Assembly (NCBI GenBank): GCA_028708585.1
Contig: JAQVYO010000072.1
Span: forward strand, 1-7,288
Direction of reading: 5' to 3'
Length of the DNA: 7,288 nucleotides
Source of the DNA: Oscillospiraceae bacterium
GTDB lineage: Bacteria; Bacillota; Clostridia; Oscillospirales; Oscillospiraceae
In this document: positions 1 through 5,103 of the stretch, one piece after another
Position numbering within the stretch: position 1 is the stretch's first letter
How the letters are laid out: each line of letters opens with the position of its first letter
The notes under the pieces: generated by a model
Told to the model about the DNA's origin: nothing
What the model saw: only the letters and a program-made list of their open reading frames with translations
Databases searched by the model: none
Program-made: the position numbers and the translations under genes

Positions 1-1
1 C

Positions 2-853
2 GGCAACCGCAAGGGAAACAGCGGTGAGAAACATATCCAGCACTTCTCTGCCGGCCAGCAGTCCCGCCACAAAAATCACCGCGGCAATGACAATGACGCC
101 GATGGACAGCACATTGGATAATTTGTTCAGCTTTTGCTGCAGCGGGGTAGTCTCTTTGGTTTCCGCGGCCAAAGATGTGGCGATTTTACCCATCTCGGTT
201 TCCATTCCGGTGGCGGTAACCACGCCGGTAGCCCGCCCATAAGTAATGGAGGTCCCCGTGTAGGCCATATCCAGCCGGTCGCCCAGGGAAGCGTCCGGAT
301 CGTCAATGGCTTCCGCCGTCTTTTCCACCGGAACGGATTCACCGGTGAGGGCCGATTCTTCCGCCTTTAAGGAATTGCAGGTCAAAAGGCGCAGGTCGGC
401 GGGAACCGCGTCCCCGGCTTCCAGCACCACCACGTCGCCGGTCACCAAATCGGCCGCGGGAATTTTCAGCAAAACGCCTTCCCGCATGACTTTGGCATAA
501 GGCGCCGCCATCTCTTTCAGCGCTTCCAGCGCCGCCTCGGCTCTGGCTTCCTGAATAGATCCCAAAACGGCGTTTAAAAGGATCACAACAAAAATAATGG
601 AAGCGTCCACCCATTCGCCGAGGAACCCGGAAATCAAAGCGGCGGCAATCAGCACCCAGATCATAAAATCTTTGAACTGGCTGAAAAATATACCTATGAC
701 GCTTGTTTTCTTGCCTTCCTCCAGCTTGTTTGGCCCTTCTTCCTCCAGCCGCCGCTTGGCCTCTCCCTGGGAAAGCCCTTCGCGGTCGGACTGAAGTGTT
801 TGTAAAACCTCATCCACCTTACTTGCGTGCCATGATCGTTTTTCCAGCGACAT
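2..853 (-). CDS. Calcium-transporting-type P-type ATPase, N-terminal part (runs off left edge)
   Basis: Membrane pump that would use ATP to export a cation, most likely Ca2+. 284 residues are visible: a cation-ATPase N-terminal segment (about 5-60), TM1 (about 63-80), TM2 (about 83-100), the actuator domain (about 105-225) with the dephosphorylation motif TGES at 170-173, TM3 (about 246-266) and the start of TM4. The window ends in SLAVA, just before where the family has its PEGLP ion-binding turn, so the phosphorylation (DKTGT) and nucleotide domains are outside. The KAEESALTGESVPVEK stretch and overall layout match type IIA (SERCA/PMCA-like) bacterial pumps such as LMCA1. Ion specificity is inferred, since the TM4-TM6 ligands are not visible. 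Start is ATG at 853, with AAGGTGAG at 870-863 giving 9 nt spacing. It has its own consensus promoter upstream and appears to be a single gene. Confidence 0.88.
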   Translation of the reverse strand, partial: MSLEKRSWHASKVDEVLQTLQSDREGLSQGEAKRRLEEEGPNKLEEGKKTSVIGIFFSQFKDFMIWVLIAAALISGFLGEWVDASIIFVVILLNAVLGSIQEARAEAALEALKEMAAPYAKVMREGVLLKIPAADLVTGDVVVLEAGDAVPADLRLLTCNSLKAEESALTGESVPVEKTAEAIDDPDASLGDRLDMAYTGTSITYGRATGVVTATGMETEMGKIATSLAAETKETTPLQQKLNKLSNVLSIGVIVIAAVIFVAGLLAGREVLDMFLTAVSLAVA

Positions 854-919
854 TTTAACTTTCTCACCTTCAGTTGGATTTACAGAATAGGAATATCCTG
901 CATAAGTATTTAAAATATT

Positions 920-948
920 ATTATATCGGTCAAAAAACGGAGTGTCAA
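920..948 (-). promoter_or_regulatory. Perfect sigma-A promoter for the P-type ATPase
   Basis: On the minus strand TTGACA (948-943), a 17-nt spacer and TATAAT (925-920) match the housekeeping consensus at all 12 positions with ideal spacing. Transcription would start near 913, giving a leader of about 60 nt before the ATG at 853. So strong a promoter in front of an ion pump suggests high basal expression or an additional repressor. Confidence 0.85.
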
Positions 949-1160
949 TAAAAACAGGCCACAAAATCCGGCGCCCCGCACTGTCCTTTTACAATTTATT
1001 CATAAATTGGTCATGGTTTGCTTTTATTTATCAGATACAATCTGTATCATCATAAAAAAAGGGGTGGTTTTATCGTAAGAAGACTCAAAGCTTGTACATT
1101 TCATAACAATAAAATACCCTCCCAACTTTATATTCATCAAAACTCTGTAATCAAAACAAC
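949..1160. other. AT-rich gene-free region between ATPase promoter and hsp20 terminator
   Basis: No convincing gene. It holds two short dyads: CAATTTAT-TC-ATAAATTG at 992-1009 (8-bp arms, 2-nt spacer) and GATACA-ATC-TGTATC at 1034-1048 (6-bp arms, 3-nt spacer). Either could be a regulator site upstream of the ATPase promoter, or chance in AT-rich DNA. A minus-strand promoter-like pair, TTGATT (1154-1149) and TATAAA (1132-1127) with a 16-nt spacer, precedes a 26-codon open frame (1104-1024). Its predicted start site falls inside the only ribosome-binding-like sequence, so the frame is weakly supported. Confidence 0.5.
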
Positions 1161-1205
1161 ACAAGAAGAAAGGGCCGCCCGTTTCGGGCGGCCCTTTCTT
1201 CTTGT
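1161..1205 (-). terminator. Intrinsic terminator of hsp20
   Basis: A perfect 21-bp inverted repeat (arms 1161-1181 and 1185-1205) with a 3-nt loop begins 7 nt past the hsp20 TAG. On the minus strand it is followed by GTTGTTTTG, a moderate U-rich tail. The GC-rich core GGGCCGCCCG is flanked by A/T-rich ends, so the stem would also form from plus-strand RNA. Confidence 0.88.
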
Positions 1206-1212
1206 TAAAATT

Positions 1213-1635
1213 CTACTGCACCGTAATTTTTTTGACCGGATTTTCCCGCTTCAAAGCGGTTTTGGGCAAGGAGATGCCCAGCACTCCGTTTTGATACGCG
1301 GCGGTAATTTGATCCGGGTCAATGCCGGAAAGACCGAAGCTTCTGGAAAAGGAACCAAATTTTCGCTCTCTGCGGATAAAATTCTTCTTCTTATCCTCAC
1401 CTTTTTCCTCATGCTGGGCTTGAATGATCAGATTGCCGTCCTCAATAGCCACTTCAATTTCCTTTTTATCAAAGCCGGGCAGCTCCGCCTGAAGCAGGAA
1501 GTGGTCGCCCTGATCGATCACGTCGGTGCGGAATTGGGAAACGCCTTCCCCCACATTTCCCCAAAAGCTGCGCTCCAAATCATCTAAATACCGAAACATA
1601 TTTTTTTCTTCCCGAAAGGGAATCAGTCCATACAC
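1213..1635 (-). CDS. Small heat shock protein, Hsp20/alpha-crystallin family
   Basis: ATP-independent cytoplasmic holdase that binds unfolding proteins until Hsp70/ClpB-type machines refold them. 140 residues, normal for a clostridial Hsp18. A short N-terminal arm opens YGLIPFRE, resembling the MFGMVPFRR start of clostridial Hsp18. The alpha-crystallin domain (about 34-128) contains ELPGFDKKEIEV (51-62), the FIRRERKFGSFSRSF strand region (86-100) and the family signature AAYQNGVLGISLPK (112-125). The C-terminal ITV (137-139) fits the I-x-I/V motif used for oligomer assembly. Start chosen is GTG at 1635, 6 nt after AGGAGGG (1648-1642). TTG at 1638 is in frame but only 3 nt from it, and the ATG at 1631 is out of frame and stops after two codons. 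Divergent from rsmA; ends at a strong terminator. Confidence 0.92.
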   Translation of the reverse strand: MYGLIPFREEKNMFRYLDDLERSFWGNVGEGVSQFRTDVIDQGDHFLLQAELPGFDKKEIEVAIEDGNLIIQAQHEEKGEDKKKNFIRRERKFGSFSRSFGLSGIDPDQITAAYQNGVLGISLPKTALKRENPVKKITVQ

Positions 1636-1642
1636 CAAAATC

Positions 1643-1666
1643 CCTCCTAAAAGTTATTTCAAAAGA
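1643..1666 (-). promoter_or_regulatory. Candidate fourU-like RNA thermosensor over the hsp20 ribosome binding site
   Basis: On the minus strand UCUUUU (1666-1661) can pair with the Shine-Dalgarno core AGGAGG (1648-1643) in six consecutive pairs, three of them G-U, across a 12-nt loop. A second UUUU lies directly next to the AGGAGG. This resembles fourU thermometers, the known example being Salmonella agsA, also a small heat shock gene. The stem is weak and the assignment is inference from pairing only. Confidence 0.35.
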
Positions 1667-1688
1667 CGCGGCATTAGTTTTCACCGAA

Positions 1689-1707
1689 GGCTCAGGATTT
1701 ATGAGCC
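1689..1707 (-). promoter_or_regulatory. Hairpin in the hsp20 upstream region
   Basis: GGCTCA (1689-1694) and TGAGCC (1702-1707) form a perfect 6-bp stem with a 7-nt loop, 54-72 nt upstream of the hsp20 start. If hsp20 transcription begins further upstream, this would be a structured part of its leader. I could not match the region to a riboswitch class, and found no convincing hsp20 promoter hexamers. It could equally be an operator. Confidence 0.3.
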
Positions 1708-1734
1708 GCCTTGTGGGACTGCAAAAGGGTTCAC

Positions 1735-1753
1735 TTTGAAAAAATATTTCAAA
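1735..1753. promoter_or_regulatory. Dyad TTTGAAA-N5-TTTCAAA between hsp20 and rsmA
   Basis: Perfect 7-bp arms with a 5-nt spacer lie in the divergent region, about 28 bp upstream of the putative rsmA -10. It does not match CIRCE (TTAGCACTC-N9-GAGTGCTAA) or the CtsR heptad repeat, the two common Firmicute heat-shock operators. The surrounding DNA is very A/T-rich, so chance is possible. Confidence 0.3.
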
Positions 1754-1777
1754 TTTTTTTCTTTTTTTCTAATAATG

Positions 1778-1786
1778 TGGTATACT
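1778..1786 (+). promoter_or_regulatory. Probable extended -10 promoter of rsmA-pckG
   Basis: TGGTATACT is an extended -10 element (TG-n-TATACT, 5 of 6 to TATAAT in the hexamer). The -35 position is only a T-rich stretch, which an extended -10 can tolerate. Transcription would begin near 1793, leaving a leader of about 75 nt before the rsmA ATG at 1869. Confidence 0.5.
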
Positions 1787-1868
1787 GCTTATAACGATTT
1801 AAATTACTAGTGCAGGGCGGCGGAATCGGACGCCTTGCCGCGCATGGGAAAGCGGAACGGAGCGCTGG

Positions 1869-2735
1869 ATGAATTTGTGTGATCAGAATGAAATACGCCG
1901 GGTTCTGACCCGTCACGGATTTCACTTTTCCAAATCTAAGGGACAAAATTTTTTAGTTGACGACAGCGTGCCGGAAAAAATCGTTTCCTCCGCGGAAGTA
2001 GACGCGGGGTGCGGCGTTCTTGAGATCGGCCCCGGCATCGGGGCGCTGACGGCGGCGCTGTCCCAAAAGGCGGGGAAGGTAACCGCCGTGGAGCTGGACC
2101 GGGGGCTTCTGCCCGTTTTGCGGGAAACGCTTTCCTCCCGCGGCAATGTGGAGCTTATAAGCGGCGATATTTTAAAGACCGATCTGCGGATGCTGGTAAA
2201 ACGCTCTTTTCCCGGCCTGAAACCGGTGGTGTGTGCCAATCTTCCATACAATATCACATCTCCGGTTCTTTTGGCGCTCATAAAATCATATTGTTTTCAG
2301 CGGATCACCGTTATGGTGCAGCGGGAAGTGGCCCTTCGCATGTGCAGCCCGGCGGGGCGTGCGGATTATGGCGCGTTTTCGGTATTTGTGCAGTATCATG
2401 CCGAACCCACGCTTTTGTTCGACGTGCCGCCTTCCTGCTTTTTTCCCCGGCCCAAAGTCACGTCGTCGGTAATTTCCCTGAAAACGCGCGGCGATCCGGC
2501 GGCTCCGGTGGAAGATGAAGCGCTGTTTTTCCAGGTGGTGCGGGCCGCGTTTGCCCAGCGGCGGAAAACGTTGCTCAACGCCCTTTTTGCCGTCTTCGGC
2601 AGCCGGCTGTCCAAAGATACGCTGCGCGGCATTCTGGAAAGCTGCGGCTTTCCGGCGGACATTCGGGGGGAGCGGCTGGATATCCCGGCTTTTGCCGCCC
2701 TGTCCCGGAGGATCGGGGCGGCTCTTGCACCGTAA
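1869..2735 (+). CDS. rsmA: 16S rRNA (adenine1518/1519-N6) dimethyltransferase RsmA/KsgA
   Basis: Uses SAM to dimethylate the two adjacent adenines in the 3'-terminal helix 45 loop of 16S rRNA, a late step in 30S assembly; loss gives kasugamycin resistance. 288 residues, within the family's normal range. Visible motifs: GQNFLVDD (25-32) in the N-terminal substrate segment; motif I LEIGPGIGAL (51-60) binding SAM, followed by VELD (74-77); motif IV NLPY (124-127) holding the target adenine; FFPRPKV (191-197); and the C-terminal helical domain with AFAQRRKTLLNAL (227-239). Start is ATG at 1869, 6 nt after GGAG (1859-1862); an upstream ATG at 1844 is out of frame. pckG follows after 52 nt with no clear terminator or promoter between, so the two are probably co-transcribed. 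Confidence 0.97.
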   Translation: MNLCDQNEIRRVLTRHGFHFSKSKGQNFLVDDSVPEKIVSSAEVDAGCGVLEIGPGIGALTAALSQKAGKVTAVELDRGLLPVLRETLSSRGNVELISGDILKTDLRMLVKRSFPGLKPVVCANLPYNITSPVLLALIKSYCFQRITVMVQREVALRMCSPAGRADYGAFSVFVQYHAEPTLLFDVPPSCFFPRPKVTSSVISLKTRGDPAAPVEDEALFFQVVRAAFAQRRKTLLNALFAVFGSRLSKDTLRGILESCGFPADIRGERLDIPAFAALSRRIGAALAP

Positions 2736-2773
2736 CCAATCAGCCCAAGGAATCATTTTGATCGGAAGCTAAT

Positions 2774-2780
2774 AAGGAGG
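2774..2780 (+). promoter_or_regulatory. Ribosome binding site of pckG
   Basis: AAGGAGG sits 7 nt before the ATG at 2788. An out-of-frame ATG at 2781 directly abuts this site and opens only seven codons before a stop at 2802-2804, so 2788 is the better start. The 20-odd bases upstream (2744-2764) nearly copy pckG codons 22-29. Confidence 0.75.
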
Positions 2781-2787
2781 ATGGAGG

Positions 2788-4554
2788 ATGGCCTTAACAA
2801 ATAACCAGGCGGTATTGCGCTGGGTAGATGAAATGGCAGCCTTGACAAAACCCCAAGAAATCATTTGGATCGACGGATCGGAGAAGCAGCTGGAAAGCCT
2901 GCGGGCAAAAGCCTGCGCCACCGGCGAGATGCATAAGCTGAACCAGGAGCGCCTGCCCGGCTGCTACCTGCACCGCACGGCGGTGAACGACGTGGCCCGG
3001 GTGGAAGGCCGCACCTTTATCTGCTGCCGCCGTCAGGAGGACGCGGGGCCAACCAACAACTGGATGGATCCTCAGGAGATGTACCGGAAGCTCTACCGGC
3101 TGTACGACGGCTCCATGAACGGCCGCACCATGTATGCGATTCCCTATTCCATGGGCGTCGTCGGCTCTTCCTTCGCCAAATACGGCATTGAGCTGACCGA
3201 CTCCATCTATGTAGTCCTGAACATGGCCATTATGACCCGGGTGGGCGCAAAGGTGCTGGATGCGCTGGGCAGTTCTCCGGATTATGTTAAGGGGCTGCAT
3301 TCCAAAGCGACGCTGGATGAAAAGAACCGCTACATCGTCCATTTTCCGGAGGACAACACCATCATGTCGGTGAATTCCGGCTATGGCGGGAACGTGCTGC
3401 TGGGGAAAAAATGCTTCGCCCTGCGGATCGCTTCCTGCCTTGGGCGGGACGAAGGCTGGATGGCGGAGCATATGCTGATTTTGGGTATTGAAAACCCTCA
3501 GGGGGAGGTGCGGTATATCTCCGCCGCCTTTCCTTCCGCCTGTGGCAAAACCAACCTCGCCATGCTGATTCCGCCGGAAATTTACCGGAAGAAGGGCTGG
3601 AAAACCTGGTGTGTGGGCGATGACATCGCTTGGATCCGGGTGGGAAAAGACGGGCGGCTTTGGGCCATGAATCCGGAATTCGGGTTTTTCGGCGTGGCCC
3701 CCGGCACCAATCAGAAATCCAATCCCAACGCCCTTGCCGCCACCCATAAAAACACGATTTTTACCAACGTGGCGCTGGATCAGGAAACCAATACCGTCTG
3801 GTGGGAAGGTCTTAACAAAACTCCGCCCAAAAACGCTTTGGACTGGATGGGAAATCCCTGGAGCGGGAAGACGGGGACAAAGGGCGCGCACCCCAATTCC
3901 CGCTTTACCGCTCCCGCCCAAAACTGCCCCTGCATTTCGCCGGAGTTTGAAAACCCCATGGGCGTTCCCCTTTCCGCCATTGTCTTCGGCGGGCGGCGGG
4001 CCAAGACGGTGCCGCTGGTCTACCAGTCCCGCAACTGGACCCACGGCGTGTTTATGGGTTCCATCATGGCGTCGGAAACCACCGCCGCGGCGGCGGGGGC
4101 GGTCGGCGTCGTTCGCCGGGACCCCATGGCCATGCTCCCGTTCTGCGGATATAATATGACGGACTACTGGCAGCACTGGCTGGATATGGAAGACAAAATT
4201 AAAACCAAGCCCAAGATTTTTAATGTCAACTGGTTCCGGACGGATGACGAAGGGAACTTTATCTGGCCCGGTTTTGGGGAAAATCTCCGGGTGTTGGAGT
4301 GGATCATTCGCCGCTGCTTCGGCGAGGCGGACGCGGTGGATTCCCCCATTGGCTACCTGCCCAAGCCGGAGGATCTCCATATGGAAGGCCTCTCCTTGTC
4401 CAAAGGAACCCTTTCCGAGCTTCTGTCCGTCAACAAACCGCTTTGGCGGGAAGAAGTCAGCGGAATCCGGGCGTTCTACGATCGGTTCGGCGGGACGGTG
4501 CCAAGGCCCCTGATGCAGGAACTGGATGCGCTGGAAAAGAGTTTAAACGCATAA
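2788..4554 (+). CDS. pckG: Phosphoenolpyruvate carboxykinase (GTP), EC 4.1.1.32
   Basis: Interconverts oxaloacetate + GTP and phosphoenolpyruvate + CO2 + GDP. In anaerobic Clostridia it often runs toward CO2 fixation, feeding oxaloacetate/malate metabolism, as well as serving gluconeogenesis. 588 residues, normal for the GTP family and longer than typical ATP-type enzymes. Motifs: RTMYAIPYSMG (113-123) at the substrate site; the P-loop FPSACGKTNLAML (248-260), whose Cys252 is the reactive cysteine typical of GTP enzymes; the second kinase motif VGDDIAW (276-282); NPEFGFFGVAPGT (295-307); FGGRRAKTVPLVY (400-412); and the nucleotide-side stretch PGFGENLRVLEWI (494-506). Lys208 and His228 are probable Mn2+ ligands by alignment from memory. 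Start is ATG at 2788 behind AAGGAGG. Second gene after rsmA, with a strong terminator 17 nt after the stop. Intact, with no missing motif. Confidence 0.98.
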   Translation: MALTNNQAVLRWVDEMAALTKPQEIIWIDGSEKQLESLRAKACATGEMHKLNQERLPGCYLHRTAVNDVARVEGRTFICCRRQEDAGPTNNWMDPQEMYRKLYRLYDGSMNGRTMYAIPYSMGVVGSSFAKYGIELTDSIYVVLNMAIMTRVGAKVLDALGSSPDYVKGLHSKATLDEKNRYIVHFPEDNTIMSVNSGYGGNVLLGKKCFALRIASCLGRDEGWMAEHMLILGIENPQGEVRYISAAFPSACGKTNLAMLIPPEIYRKKGWKTWCVGDDIAWIRVGKDGRLWAMNPEFGFFGVAPGTNQKSNPNALAATHKNTIFTNVALDQETNTVWWEGLNKTPPKNALDWMGNPWSGKTGTKGAHPNSRFTAPAQNCPCISPEFENPMGVPLSAIVFGGRRAKTVPLVYQSRNWTHGVFMGSIMASETTAAAAGAVGVVRRDPMAMLPFCGYNMTDYWQHWLDMEDKIKTKPKIFNVNWFRTDDEGNFIWPGFGENLRVLEWIIRRCFGEADAVDSPIGYLPKPEDLHMEGLSLSKGTLSELLSVNKPLWREEVSGIRAFYDRFGGTVPRPLMQELDALEKSLNA

Positions 4555-4571
4555 AATAAGCTGTCGTACCC

Positions 4572-4613
4572 AACGCCCCCGGATGAGCAAAGCCGCTCGT
4601 CCGGGGGCGTTTT
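4572..4613 (+). terminator. Intrinsic terminator of pckG
   Basis: A 12-bp GC-rich stem (4572-4583 with 4600-4611) is extended by a pair 4584/4599 and GAGC/GCTC (4585-4588, 4595-4598) around a 6-nt loop, then TTTTA. The 4584/4599 pair is a U-G wobble in plus-strand RNA but an A-C mismatch in minus-strand RNA, which favours plus-strand use. Confidence 0.9.
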
Positions 4614-4653
4614 AGATGTTCAAAAACAGCGCATACAAATAGCCCAAAACAAG

Positions 4654-4702
4654 AAAACACGCCTTGAACCGGTTCTTAAGCGGCCAGTTCAAGGCATGTT
4701 TT
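4654..4702 (-). terminator. Intrinsic terminator of the mutY-cupin operon
   Basis: Nineteen-nt arms (4654-4672 and 4684-4702) flank an 11-nt loop, 56 nt past the cupin stop. Pairs 4660/4696 and 4670/4686 are C-A mismatches in plus-strand RNA but U-G wobbles in minus-strand RNA, so the stem is continuous only on the minus strand. The stem ends in TTTT and continues CTTGTTTTGG, a U-rich tail in that direction. Confidence 0.75.
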
Positions 4703-4722
4703 ACAGCTTATTTCCTGAGTAG

Positions 4723-4745
4723 GAGTTTTGCAACAACTCGTTTTT
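4723..4745 (+). terminator. Weak hairpin with T-tract, possible extra terminator
   Basis: GAGTT (4723-4727) and AACTC (4735-4739) form a 5-bp stem with a 7-nt loop, followed by GTTTTT. It would catch plus-strand read-through toward the convergent cupin gene. The stem is short and A/T-rich, so it may have no function. Confidence 0.25.
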
Positions 4746-4758
4746 CGCCCGCCTGTTT

Positions 4759-5103
4759 TTATTCAAAGATAATGCCCAGCATAACCGCCTGTTCTCCGGA
4801 GCGGTTTTCCACCCAGTGGGATACCCCTCCGGTGGCAAACGCCGCGTCCCCCGGCTTCAGAAGATGGGCGGCCCCGTCTTCCACAACAGTCAGCTCTCCC
4901 TCCAGCACATAATAAAGCTCCGCGTCCTTTTGATGGGTGTGCTCGCCCAGGGAATCGCCCGGATCAATGAAAAATTTGGAACAAAGGCTGCATCTGCCCG
5001 AAAGCATCTCCGGTTCCAGAATTTTGAGGTCTTCAATGGTCCCTTTTCCGCCCTTAATGTTGTCCCGCACCCGCAGGTTCATATCCTCTTTGCGAATAAT
5101 CAT
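4759..5103 (-). CDS. Small single-domain cupin protein
   Basis: 114-residue cytoplasmic beta-barrel of the cupin superfamily; substrate unknown. Cupin motif 1 is complete: G49-x5-H55-x-H57-x4-E62-x6-G69, giving a plausible metal site from His55, His57, Glu62 and His96. Motif 2 is G85-x5-T91-x-G93-x2-H96-x3-N100, where the usual proline is threonine. The double-stranded core spans about 40-112, preceded by a 35-residue N-terminal region (MIIRKEDMNLRVRD...). No signal peptide. Start is ATG at 5103, 7 nt after AAAGGAG (5117-5111). It overlaps the mutY stop as ATGA, implying translational coupling and shared transcription with mutY. Related single-domain cupins include sugar isomerases, dioxygenases and storage or regulatory proteins; nothing here selects among them. 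Confidence 0.88.
   Translation of the reverse strand: MIIRKEDMNLRVRDNIKGGKGTIEDLKILEPEMLSGRCSLCSKFFIDPGDSLGEHTHQKDAELYYVLEGELTVVEDGAAHLLKPGDAAFATGGVSHWVENRSGEQAVMLGIIFE

Noticed and set aside
1018..1587. 189-codon plus-strand frame over hsp20
   Set aside because: Begins at a TTG with no ribosome site, passes through the perfect terminator hairpin, and is otherwise the complement of hsp20.
1636..1868. Riboswitch, T-box or CIRCE element in the hsp20-rsmA gap
   Set aside because: The hairpin at 1689-1707 lacks the conserved cores of the riboswitch classes I could recall, the T-box AGGGTGG motif is absent, and no CIRCE half-sites occur.
2781..2804. Seven-codon minicistron overlapping the pckG start
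   Set aside because: The ATG abuts the Shine-Dalgarno sequence with no spacing, so initiation there is improbable; likely a by-product of the GGAGGATGGAGGATG repeat.
2794..4380. 528-codon open frame antisense to pckG
   Set aside because: It mirrors the GC-rich codon pattern of pckG, has no recognisable domain, and its low-complexity His/Gly/Pro-rich content is typical of a shadow frame.
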